From: Omphiscola glabra | Taxonomy: Eukaryota; Mollusca; Gastropoda; Lymnaeidae | DNA: 64,000 nt | Direction of reading: 5' to 3' | NCBI GenBank assembly: GCA_964017045.1 | Contig: OZ024798.1 | Coordinates: 9,445,793 to 9,509,792 of the forward strand | In this document: positions 44,771 through 55,689 of the stretch, one piece after another | Numbering within the stretch: position 1 is the first letter of the stretch | Layout of the letters: the number at the start of each line of letters is the position of its first letter | The notes under the pieces: generated by a model | What the model saw: only the letters and a program-made list of their open reading frames with translations | The model's database searches: none | Told to the model about the DNA's origin: nothing | Position numbers and translations under genes: made by a program

Positions 44771-46664
44771 TAACTAGTAAATGATGCATACATAGATCCA
44801 ATGGGAGTAGTAAATGGTGCATGTATAGATCCAATGGGAGTAGTAAATGGTGCATGTATAGAACCAATGGGAGTAGTAAATGGTGCATGTATAGATCCAA
44901 TGGGAGTAGTAAATGTTGCATGTATAGAACCAATGGGAGTAGTAAATGGTGCATGTATAGAACCAATGGGAGTAGTAAATGGTGCATGTATAGATCCAAT
45001 GGGAGTAGTAAATGGTGCATGTATAGAACCAATGGGAGTAGTAAATGGTGCATGTATAGAACCAATGGGAGTAGTAAATGGTGCATGTATAGATCCAATG
45101 GGAGTAGTAAATGTTGCATGTATAGAACCAATGGGAGTAGTAAATGTTGCATGTATAGAACCAATGGGAGTAGTAAATGGTGCATGTATAGAACCAATGG
45201 GAGTAGTAAATGATGCATGTATAGATCCAATGGGAGTAGTAAATGTTGCATGTATAGAACCAATGGGAGTAGTAAATGGTGCATGTATAGAACCAATGGG
45301 AGTAGTAAATGGTGCATGTATAGAACCAATGGGAGTAGTAAATGGTGCATGTATAGAACCAATGGGAGTAGTAAATGGTGCATGTATAGAACCAATGGGA
45401 GTAGTAAATGGTGCATGTATAGAACCAATGGGAGTAGTAAATGGTGCATGTATAGAACCAATGGGAGAAGTAAATGATGCATGTATAGAACCAATGGGAG
45501 AAGTAAATGATGCATGTATAGAACCAATGGGAGAAGTAAATGATGCATGTATAGAACCAATGGGAGTAGTAAATGGTGCATGTATAGAACCAATGGGAGA
45601 AGTAAATGATGCATGTATAGAACCAATGGGAGAAGTAAATGATGCATGTATAGAACCAATGGGAGAAGTAAATGATGCATGTATAGAACCAATGGGAGTA
45701 GTAAATGGTGCATGTATAGAACCAATGGGAGAAGTAAATGGTGCATGTATAGAACCAATGGGAGAAGTAAATGATGCATGTATAGAACCAATGGGAGTAG
45801 TAAATGGTGCATGTATAGATCCAATGGGAGTAGTAAATGGTGCATGTATAGAACCAATGGGAGAAGTAAATGATGCATGTATAGAACCAATGGGAGTAGT
45901 AAATGGTGCATGTATAGAACCAATGGGAGAAGTAAATGGTGCATGTATAGAACCAATGGGAGAAGTAAATGATGCATGTATAGAACCAATGGGAGAAGTA
46001 AATGGTGCATGTATAGATCCAATGGGAGAAGTAAATGATGCATGTATAGAACCAATGGGAGAAGTAAATGATGCATGTATAGAACCAATGGGAGAAGTAA
46101 ATGGTGCATGTATAGATCCAATGGGAGTAGTAAATGGTGCATGTATAGATCCAATGGGAGAAGTAAATGATGCATGTATAGAACCAATGGGAGAAGTAAA
46201 TGATGCATGTATAGAACCAATGGGAGAAGTAAATGGTGCATGTATAGATCCAATGGGAGTAGTAAATGGTGCATGTATAGATCCAATGGGAGAAGTAAAT
46301 GATGCATGTATAGAACCAATGGGAGTAGTAAATGGTGCATGTATAGATCCAATGGGAGTAGTAAATGGTGCATGTATAGATCCAATGGGAGAAGTAAATG
46401 ATGCATGTATAGAACCAATGGGAGTAGTAAATGGTGCATGTATAGATCCAATGGGAGAAGTAAATGATGCATGTATAGAACCAATGGGAGAAGTAAATGA
46501 TGCATGTATAGAACCAATGGGAGAAGTAAATGGTGCATGTATAGATCCAATGGGAGTAGTAAATGGTGCATGTATAGATCCAATGGGAGAAGTAAATGAT
46601 GCATGTATAGAACCAATGGGAGTAGTAAATGGTGCATGTATAGATCCAATGGGAGAAGTAAATG
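44771..46664 (+). repeat. 33-bp minisatellite, about 57 copies (direct orientation)
   Basis: The monomer is atgggagtagtaaatggtgc plus atgtatagaacca. No frame-changing indel occurs over about 56 copies. Three diagnostic sites vary: gtagtaa/gaagtaa, ggtgca/gatgca (or gttgca), and gaacca/gatcca. The gaagtaa form occurs only from about 45465 rightwards. The same monomer recurs inverted at 63001-64000. Long open frames on both strands are period artefacts. Confidence 0.96.
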
Positions 46665-47633
46665 ATTGGTAATTCTATTGCTTTAGATGGAGAAACGATT
46701 TCAAGGGGGATAATGTTAATGTGCCCTGGCGGGTTTAGGCTCAAGAGTTAATCAGATTAATTGTTTTTGGTCTGTTTTTATTAAGTCTTACGTATTTTGT
46801 TTACATTTAAATACTTTTATTTTTCTTCAAGTAAAGTTTTTTTATGTGCAATTCTTCGTGCAACATTTAATGAAGCTGTCATAATAATATAAATTTAATC
46901 AATTATAGAAAGAAAAAAAAGTATTGATGTGATAGTTTCAATGAGTTTTTACATAGTTTCATAGAAATCGTTTGTTCTCAAGTCTTCGAAAAAAAAACAC
47001 GAAACAATTATCTACGGCCGATAAACACGAATTGCGTTCAAACATTTTTGGTAAATACGTTCAAAAGAAATAAATTAACTTATATCAAACCCATTATTCA
47101 CTAGGCATGTATTTGCTTGTAAAGAAATCCAAGCTAATTTTGTCTCATAAATACTTTTATTTGAAAAAAAATAAAAATTAATTTTATGTTTGTTTTCAGT
47201 AAAAACAGGGATTCAAAAAGTTTTTTTTTTAACAATTTTTCAAGGGACAAAATGGCTAATGTTTTTTTTTAAATTAAATATCGATATTATTAAGGATTTA
47301 TTATCAATACTTTTTTTTTAAATGCTGACAAATTATTATACACAATATAACTAAAATCTATCTCAATTTGCAATATTTTATCGTTATTATAATTATCATT
47401 TTAGTTAAGCAGTTTACATAAAACTATGAATGTATATTTATAGAAGTTTGTATGCGTTTTAAAAATGCTTAAACAATTGTAAATTTTGCCAACCTCTCAG
47501 ATCTATTGATCACTCGATTTTACGTGCCGATCCTTCGAATCGTTCCCTACATGTAGGGACAAAATGCAAATAATAAAACTGAATACCCCACAAAATCAAT
47601 CAGAGAATTTTACTGTCATGCACCTAATTTATT

Positions 47634-47652
47634 ACCCCCCCCCCCCCCCCCG
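47634..47652 (+). repeat. Poly(C) run
   Basis: About 17 consecutive C residues followed by a T-rich stretch. Confidence 0.9.
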
Positions 47653-48045
47653 TTTTTTTCTTTCTCCACTCACACCAAATCCAAATAGAGAATGCCAAGG
47701 CCATGCACCTAAATGATTTCCCATTACACCGAAAATATATTATGTTGCCAATGACAACACGCTCTATCAAATTTTTAGCCTCAACCCAACCCCCAAAAAT
47801 CAGCCCCCTTTTGCTTTACAAGAGAAGAAAGAAGGAAATATGATGACACTGATTTCAAGAAATAAAATTACCGATAACTGCGCTAAATAAGATTCCTAAC
47901 TAATTTGGCAAGTGCTTTTGATGCGTAATGTTTTCTTTTGTTTTTCTTAAACAGTTGGTGAAATAAATCTGAGGTGTTTAAGTACTAGGGTAATTATTTA
48001 CAGTTCATAGAATGGAAAAAGTGTGTGGTTTTTCACCTTATTTCT

Positions 48046-48082
48046 GGGGGGGGGGGGGGGCGGGGGGGGGGGGCGGGGGGCC
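48046..48082 (+). repeat. G-run, potential G-quadruplex
   Basis: Nearly continuous G with two single C interruptions, ending in gggggccc. This would satisfy any G-quadruplex pattern on the + strand. It may also be a sequencing or assembly soft spot. Confidence 0.8.
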
Positions 48083-49100
48083 CTAGGGAATCAAATTAGG
48101 ATTCTTATCAAGTGCGTTTCTAGTCAAATTTTAAGCATCACATTTTTAGATGTTGTTTAATTATGCATTAAGATTGGGCAGATAACTACTGGTGATTCAC
48201 ATAGCAATTGCCAGAGTTATGAACAAGTATTTTTTTTTTTTTTTTTTAATTTGCAACACTAACAAGAGTTACAAAGACTACACCCATTATATAAGAAAAC
48301 TGTCAACATCAAAAGACAGTTTCATAAAGGTAATGCGAGTCTTTAAGATATTATAATGGTATTTTCTTGTATTTGCAATATAGTATTATTAATGATATTT
48401 GTTTAGGTTATTTTCTATTATGTTACCAAATCCTTGTCTTGGAACCATACTTTCTTTAAATAATGATAGTCTTAGTCACAATGAATATTTATTAGTTTGA
48501 TATTTTTCTTAAATGCTTCTGCAAATAAATGCGTTTATGAAAATATTTATATATGTCCACTTCAGTTCAAAGTTATCTCATACAAACGACATATTCCATT
48601 CTTTTATTTTATTGTTTTTAATCTTTTTTATTATTAATAGTTACCATGTTTTTTATAGTGCAAGTTTTTAACACCTGCTGATATTATTGTAAGTAACTTT
48701 AAACAAAAAATAACAGTATATAGTCCTTAACAGGTATATGCAAGTCTATCGCGATTTACATATCCATCATATATAAGTCTGGTACATAAAAAAATATATA
48801 CTGTTACCAAAGTTTTACAATCTATTTTTAGTAATGTTAATAAAATTTTGTATGTTTTAGGGCGTGTATTTAATAATTGGTATTTAACGTTATAATTAAA
48901 TATAATCATTAACTGGCACACACAGAAACGTTTATGAAAAAAAATATATATTTTTACTCTTTTTTGTTTTGTTTGTTTGTTTTTTTTTTTGTTACATTGC
49001 AATTTTTGCAATTAATTTAGAGCAAATATAAGGTTGAGTGGGTTATATCCCAAATGTCATTTTACGGCATATGCCTATATATAAATATTATATATATATA

Positions 49101-49508
49101 TTTTTTTTTTTTTGCTGGCATACGTCCTTCACGAGGTGACGATGGTATGGAATTCGCAGGACGAAATCCACAAGTCCTGGGATTATTCTTTCTAGGATTA
49201 TTAGCTTGTTCCCAACAGCAAATCTCTTCTCTCCACGCCGCTGGATGGCCCCAAGGGAACATCATATGGATGATACAGGTTGGCACCAGTGGCGTAGCAG
49301 GAGTTGTCGGAATGTTTCATTGTATCAATGTTATCCGCCTTTCGGGACTCCATCTCCGGGTTTGAATTCAGAGTTGCCTTCTCTTAGATGAGTTGCCGTC
49401 CAAGGTTAACGAGTCCATCCACCCGGGGTGCTGGTGGTGTTTTTGCTTGACTGGGCTTTGGCGAGGATTGAACATCAGCTTGAGATTTGCTCAGTTTAGA
49501 CCACTCAG
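49101..49508 (-). mobile_element. tRNA-headed SINE with poly(A)
   Basis: Read on the minus strand it starts with a tRNA-like head: an A-box-like gagtggtctaa and a B-box-like gatgttcaatcctcgcc about 35 bases further on. A 300-bp body follows (gaagagatttgctgttggga, aggacttgtggatttcgtcc, gaattccataccatcgtcac), and it ends ggacgtatgccagcaaaaaa in an A run (T run 49101-49113 on +). It is flanked by tatatatata on both sides, a plausible target duplication in TA-rich DNA. The open frames inside are not conserved coding. Confidence 0.6.
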
Positions 49509-49754
49509 TTTATATATATATAAGTACAGACGCAGCCTCACACACACTTCTGTATTTATCCTTGTAGAAATTGAATAGCATGTGTCATAAGTAGTGAGAT
49601 GCCAGTATAAAAATAAAGGGTTTTATAATTGTTTTTTTACAGACGTGTCCCTAAGATTATTTACTGAGTAAAAACTCATTTATTGCTGCCCTGAGGTATG
49701 CATAAATACGATGATAAATTAAATGCTTGTGTTGTATTCCTTCAATGAACTATA
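49509..49754. other. Spacer
   Basis: Starts with the right tatatatata flank of the SINE. No gene recognised. Confidence 0.4.
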
Positions 49755-50354
49755 CACAATAACAATCTTAGCATGATGTTTTCTTTATGAACATTTAATG
49801 TACGTTTTTTATTGGTGCATGAGTGTCAATGCATCCATGGCTTTCTTGAATATTTAATGTAAGTTTGTATCGTTGAAATATGTGTCTCTGCAGCTATGTC
49901 GTCCATGAACATTTAATGTACCTTTGTAATGGTGCACAAAAATGAACGTCTCTCCAGTGCACGGTGAGTAAGATAACTTTGCTGAACTCATGAGAACATT
50001 GAACTGTGGGGTTACATTACTTGACATCTTAACGTCGTCATGAGAACATTGAACTGAAGGGTTACATTACTTGACATCTTAACGTTGTCATGGGAACATT
50101 GAACTGAAGGGTTACATTACTTGACATCTTAACGTTGTCATGAGAACATTGAACTGATGGGTTACATTACTTGACATCTTAACGTTGTCATGAGAACATT
50201 GAACTGAAGGGTTACATTACTTGACATCTTAACGTTGTCATGAGAACATTGAACTGATGGGTTACATTACTTGACATCTTAACGTTGTCATGAGAACATT
50301 GAACTGAAGGGTTACATTACTTGACATCTTAACGTCGTCATGAGAACATTGAAC
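49755..50354. repeat. Module C, copy 2, with 65-bp and 50-bp repeats
   Basis: 49770-49930 has about three degenerate units around gaacatttaatgtacgtttt. 49985-50354 has about seven copies of a 50-bp unit containing tcatgagaacattgaactga and gttacattacttgacatctt, in exact 50-bp phase. The single-copy counterpart is at 17262-17350. Confidence 0.9.
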
Positions 50355-50661
50355 CGATGTCCTACCGGAAGTTTAATAAATATTAATACCAAATACAGAA
50401 GGCAAACGAGTTCTGTGGCTTAGTAAAGTGCCAATAGTTCTGACATGAACTTTAATGTTACTAGATATGGCTCATCACGGAACATAATCATTGAGGTGTA
50501 GGTAACCGGATAGGGGCACCGGATATCGACATTTCACCAGACACTGGTCAGGATGCAGGCGACTCGCCGACACTGGACAGTTGGTTGTATTTGACCCATG
50601 TAAGAAAATGATAAGGTTGACCAATCACCGATAAAAGCTTCCATGTCAATATCCTTGTGTA
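50355..50661. other. Spacer
   Basis: About 300 bases with slightly higher GC (gccgacactggacagttggt) and no recognised gene. Confidence 0.4.
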
Positions 50662-51772
50662 TACTGGATTGGTTTACTCATCAAGTTCTGGATTGGTTTA
50701 ATCATCAATTTCTGGATTGGTTTAATCATCAATTTCTGGATTGGTTTAATCATCAAGTTCTGGATTGGTTTAATCATCAAGTTCTGGATTGGTTTACTCA
50801 TCAAGTTCTGGATTGGTTTACTTATCAAGTTATGGATTGGTTTACTTATCAAGTTCTGGATGGTTTACTTATCAAGTTCTGGATTGGTTTACTTATCAAG
50901 TTCTGGATGGTTTACTTATCAAGTTCTGGATTGGTTTACTCATCAAGTTCTGGATTGGTTTACTTATCAAGTTATGGATTGGTTTACTTATCAAGTTCTG
51001 GATGGTTTACTTATCAAGTTCTGGATTGGTTTACTTATCAAGTTCTGGATTGGTTTACTTATCAAGTTCTGGATGTTTTACTTATCAAGTTCTGGATGGT
51101 TTACTTATCAAGTTCTGGATTGGTTTACTTATCAAGTTATGGATTGGTTTACTTATCAAGTTCTGGATGGTTTACTTATCAAGTTCTGGATTGGTTTACT
51201 TATCAAGTTCTGGATGGTTTACTTATCAAGTTCTGGATTGGTTTACTTATCAAGTTCTGAATGGTTTACTTATCAAGTTCTGGATGGTTTACTTATCAAG
51301 TTCTGGATGGTTTACTTATCAAGTTCTGCATTGGTTTACTTATCAAGTTCTGGATGGTTTACTTATCAAGTTCTGGATTGGTTTACTTATCAAGTTCTGG
51401 ATGGTTTACTTATCAAGTTCTGGATTGGTTTACTTATCAAGTTCTGGATGGTTTACTTATCAAGTTCTGGATTGGTTTACTCATCAAGTTCTGGATTGGT
51501 TTACTCATCAAGTTCTGGATTTGTTTACTTATCAAGTTCTGGATTGGTTTACTTATCAAGTTCTGGATTGGTTTACTTATCAAGTTCTGGATGGTTTACT
51601 TATCAAGTTCTGGATGGTTTACTTATCAAGTTCTGGATGGTTTACTTATCATGTTCTGGATGGTTTACTTATCAAGTTCTGGATGGTTTACTTATCAAGT
51701 TCTGGATGGTTTACTTATCAAGTTCTGGATGGTTTACTTATCAAGTTCTGGATGGTTTACTTATCAAGTTCT
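50662..51772. repeat. Mixed 24/23-bp minisatellite, about 46 copies
   Basis: The 24-bp form has ggattggtttacttatcaag; the 23-bp form lacks one t (ggatggtttacttatcaag). Leftmost monomers carry aatcatcaa or actcatcaa, the middle mixes both lengths, and the right end is only 23-bp units. The length mix rotates the frame, giving overlapping long open frames of no biological meaning. Confidence 0.95.
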
Positions 51773-51864
51773 TTCACACGGTTTAATACATCGTATCAGC
51801 CCCTTTTCCATAATATATTGCACATTTAAATATAATTATATTCACATACTTTTAATTCTATTTT

Positions 51865-52200
51865 TACATGTATAGCACAGCTCGATATCAGGGAGAAATA
51901 AAACACATGTATAGCGATACTTGATATCAGGGAGAAATAAAACACATGTATAGCGATACTTGATATCAGAGAGAAATAAAACACATGTATAGCGATACTT
52001 GATATCAGAGAGAAATAAAACACATGTATAGCGATACTTGATATAATGGAGAAATAAAACACATGTATAGCGATACTTGAAAACAGAGAGAAATAAAACA
52101 TATGTATAGCGATACTTGATATCAAAGAAAAATAAAACACATGTATAGCGATACTTGATATCAGAGAGAAATAAAACACATGAATAGCGAAGCTTGCTTT
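51865..52200. repeat. 39-bp minisatellite, 8-9 copies
   Basis: The monomer is acacatgtatagcgatactt plus gatatcagagagaaataaa. End copies are the most diverged. Confidence 0.93.
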
Positions 52201-53046
52201 CAGTGAGGAATAAAATACAACTACAAATAAAACATACGTCACTAAACAGACAAGACAATACGTCATAAGAAACATAGAAATACGTCACCAACTCACACAC
52301 GGGAAGAGCGTTCACTAACTAATTAATCTCTCAAAAAAAAAACTGCACGTAATCAAACATAATATCCAGTCGCACCGATTATTAATAAACTCCCATACTC
52401 GACAGGGAGCTTACAAAGATTCAGCAAAATTGGAGATCAGGAAACAGGTCAACATTTAGATGCAAGATGGAGTTTAATAAAACATAAATGAATGTCACAG
52501 ATGACTTATTGTTTATGAACATTTTAACATTTTTGTGTGTCATCGGAAGTGGGTAGTGAACAATTTATAGCTTAAATTGACGTCATAATGTTGGTTTAAT
52601 TGAAAGGCAAGATTCTAAAACAAGTCAAATGATAAAGCAAGCTAATAAAGAGCTTATAAGGTATGGATCAAACAACTTCTAACAGAAAAAGTTGTTCGTA
52701 TACATTCTTTATATGCATACGATATTTTAAATTTGTATTCATATCATAAATTAGTGGATTAATTGGACATTTTATTTTGTGTCATCTTATTTCCCTCTTC
52801 TTCCCATTGAAAAACTAAAGAACAAAACTGACATTTTGTTTTTTATTAAGGCTGAAAATTTGAGAGAATTTGATGTTGGCGGCGGCAGGTCATATGTGGG
52901 CGGGCGCTCGGGGGTGAGGTGACGCGTTGGCATCCAGGGATTGCGTGGCACCCGCTGCCAGAAATCAACACAAGTAACAAAAAGGATTTGTTTATTTCCA
53001 TCATATCCTTATTTGTAAGGATCGAATTCATGCGGAAGATCTTTCA
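52201..53046. other. Spacer with a GC-rich patch
   Basis: AT-rich with no gene. 52870-52975 is GC-rich (gatgttggcggcggcaggtc, gtggcacccgctgccagaaa) and of unknown origin. Confidence 0.45.
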
Positions 53047-53059
53047 TAAATCCACCTCG

Positions 53060-53110
<51 letters not shown>

Positions 53111-53653
53111 AATATTTATTTCATCTTTAAAGTATATATTTTTTTTTTTTTTTTTTTTTTTTTTCTCAGTCATTATATTGTCTTAAATTTTGTTTTCAAT
53201 TACGTTTTGTATTTTAAATCTAAAAAGTGTTTCTAATGTAATGTTTGTGTAATTATGTTTGTGAAAAAAAGCCTTAAGTCTGTGGTGCCATATATGTTTT
53301 CTGTATTGTGAAAGTAATATGAGACTTATTGTGTGTTGTTTCTTGTTTTTGGATTCTGGTATTGTGTTTAGTGTTATGGCTCTGTCTATATCTACTGTGT
53401 GAACTGTACCTGCTTGTATGATTAGTTTAAGTGTAGATTTAGTCTTAAAAATACACACATTAAAGAAATTGAAAATAAAGACAAAGAAATAACATATAGA
53501 CTCATATACAACATGACACCAGTCTCATCAAGACCATACAAGGACCGAGCTAGGCACATAGAATGTCCACTGTGCAGGACAGGGGCTGATGAGACAGAAC
53601 AACATTTATATCTGACATGCAACACAATCTTAAAGACTAAATCCACCTCGAAT
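53047..53653 (-). mobile_element. Tx1-like LINE insertion with 5' inversion (twin priming) and TSD
   Basis: Flanked by taaatccacctcgaat at 53047-53062 and 53638-53653. From the left: a 43-T run (53062-53104), a 34-bp unique stretch (53105-53138), a 26-T run (53139-53164), then the LINE 3' end in minus orientation up to about 53441 (element coordinates from about 5937 to the start of the 3' UTR), then the adjacent upstream part of the element (about 5749-5945) in plus orientation to 53640. The two inverted pieces abut in element coordinates. This is the structure expected from twin-primed target-site reverse transcription. Confidence 0.93.
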
Positions 53654-54019
53654 AAAGAAGGTAGTACAATGAATTTTTCATTAAGCAAATTGCCTCATTT
53701 ATATATAAATAATAAAGAAATGTTAAATTATAGTTTCGATTTAATATGCATCCTTTTAAAAATAAAAAAAAATATTAAGGTTTTAAGGCTATATTGAGAA
53801 GAAGATATTTTAATATTTACAATATTAAGTTTCCATAACAAAAAACTGAAACTAATTTAATTCTGACAATGATTAGTTATAAAAACATAAAATTAATAAG
53901 TTATTTCCCTTGAAATAGAATTTGTTTTAAAATTTAATATTTACTCTCTCTTTCACATTTATTTGCACCATACTATTTGAATGAATAACATTACTTTTTT
54001 TGTTTCCTACACCATCATT
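53654..54019. other. AT-rich spacer
   Basis: No gene recognised. The text becomes module-B-like from about 53930. Confidence 0.45.
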
Positions 54020-54730
54020 TTAGATGTTTTACTAACCCGATAAAAAATGCATACAATTAAACATTTTTAAATATAGTTAATAAGAAATGTTGCCAGAAAA
54101 AATAATTGTATTTCTTATCAAGGAACTTTTTTTTTTATTTCATGTATTTCTAGTAGACCCTCCTAAACCCAAAAAAGACAAACAAGTTTCATATGGAAAC
54201 TGATCATCAACATTAGCAAGAAACATTCAAATAGACAAGCAACAATAGACGCGAGTTTAAAAATTGATGAACAAACTATAAAATTGAACAGAAATCAATT
54301 ATAGGGGTGGCCTCTAAAAGACTAGAAAAAGACCACTTGCCAAAAGAGTAGATTTATGTAAAGACCAATACAAAAACCAACATTTCAATTTGTCATATCC
54401 ACAGTTGACTAAATCGAAAAGATGGAATATAAAAGTAAAGACCCTACACACAATGATAGGTGCAGAGAAAATACAGTATGGCGGGTAGTAATGGCTGGTA
54501 ACAGGTTGCTTTGACCAGGTCCTACTGTTGCGGATTATTGAGGTTGATTTGACATAAATGGCTTTTTGACTGCTTTATTGAGTCCCCACTTTGGCTCATA
54601 ATGTGTTGTGATGTGTTGTGATGTGTTGTGATGTGTTGTGTTGTGTTGTGATGTGTTGTCTTGAGGTTAGGTTCCTCTCCCTTAAGGCCAAAGAAACAGT
54701 TTTAAAGTCTAGAACTCCGTTGTTTTCTGT
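54020..54730. repeat. Low-copy module B, copy 3
   Basis: Ordered blocks shared with 15845-16700: gatgttttactaacccgata, gtatttcttatcaaggaact, caagcaacaatagac, aattgaacagaaatcaatta, ggggtggcctctaaaag, tgactaaatcgaaaagatgg, cacacaatgatag.tgcaga. It has one copy each of the 19-bp and 36-bp regions that are arrays elsewhere. Confidence 0.82.
54599..54660. repeat. 10-bp satellite atgtgttgtg, 6 copies
   Basis: Tandem atgtgttgtg with one variant (ttgtgttgtg), located where module B copy 1 has a single ataatgcgttgtct. Confidence 0.9.
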
Positions 54731-55105
54731 CAATCCCTACAAGACTGATGTGTAGTAAATTAGAATCAACACTTTCTCCTAGTCCCTACAAGGCTGATGT
54801 GTAGTAAATTAGAATCAACACTTTCTCCTGGTCCCTACAAGGCTGATGTGTAGTAAATTAGAATCAACACTTTCTCCTAGTCCCTACAAGACTGATGTGT
54901 AGTAAATTAGAATCAACACTTTATCCTAGTCCCTACAAGGCTGATGCATAGTAAATTAGAATCAACACTTTCTCCTAGTCCCTACAAGGCTGATGCATAG
55001 TAAATTAGAATCAACATTTTCTCCTAGTCCCTACAAGGCTTATGCATAGTAAATTAGAATCAACACTTTCTCCTAGTCCCTACAATGCTCATATATAGTA
55101 AAGTT
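54731..55105. repeat. 49-bp minisatellite, 7-8 copies
   Basis: The monomer includes tctcctagtccctacaaggc, tgatgtgtagtaaattag and aatcaacac. Same family as 16719-16901 with a consistent difference (ttagaa versus ctagtg). Confidence 0.93.
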
Positions 55106-55468
55106 GTGTCAAGTCCTCCCAAAAAAGAAAACATGAGACGGTTTGAAATAATCAGTTTTTGTTAATTAATTATATGAATAATTAAACACAGTTTGAAATA
55201 ATTACTAACCCGTAATATTGTGCGTTCATAGAAGACACAAATACTCTCCTATCACAAATGTCTTCTTGTCGCCCTCAGCAATAATTACGCTCTACCTTTC
55301 ATCACGTGTTTTTTTTTTTTTTGCAACACACCGTGATGCTTCATAGCGTATACGTCACAAGTAGCTGAGTAAACATCCACATGAGAAACAAGGCAATCCC
55401 GTGCTCTGACAGTAACAGTAGCGTCTTATCCAAAGGATATAATCCAAATTTACCGGGTAAGATTAATA
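55106..55468. other. Spacer
   Basis: No gene or repeat recognised apart from a T run near 55310-55322. Confidence 0.4.
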
Positions 55469-55476
55469 ACGTTTAA

Positions 55477-55658
55477 CAGTGGCGTAGCGAGCTTAACTCG
55501 CTCCCGGGGCACAATACCCTTTTAGCGCCCCCAATAATTTTTAGCGCCCCCCTATTTAAAAACCATACAATATTATAGTAAAATATACCATTTGGCGCCC
55601 TTTTTGAGTAGCGCCCGGAGCATGATGCCCCCCTTTGCCTCCCCTCACTACGCCACTG
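55477..55658. mobile_element. hAT-type MITE, 182 bp, perfect 8-bp TSD
   Basis: Termini cagtggcgtagcgag and, inverted, cagtggcgtagtgag, flanked by acgtttaa at 55469-55476 and 55659-55666. Same family as 8412-8595 but inverted in body orientation (gcgcccggagcatgatgccc). No transposase. Confidence 0.93.
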
Positions 55659-55689
55659 ACGTTTAACACATTTACTGCTCAGGACTGCA

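Larger units (their letters stand above)
46665..49100. other. AT-rich spacer with homopolymers
   Basis: No gene or transposon recognised in 2.4 kb. It holds long A and T runs, a poly(C) run (about 47635-47652) and the G-rich run listed separately. Confidence 0.5.

Noticed and set aside
44733..46744. Open frames of 620-650 codons on both strands (MGVVNGACIEP and LYMHHLLLPLV repeats)
   Set aside because: These are period artefacts of the 33-bp minisatellite. The same monomer occurs inverted at 63 kb with unrelated flanks, so no gene context is conserved.
49289..49310. cagtggcgtagcaggag considered as a further hAT MITE end
   Set aside because: It lies inside the SINE body, has no partner terminus and no 8-bp duplication. 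The match is probably coincidental or shared ancestry of a short motif.
50643..51875. Several overlapping open frames of 200-346 codons on the + strand
   Set aside because: They are explained by mixed 24- and 23-bp monomers rotating through frames. Different frames give the same repeated peptide pieces.
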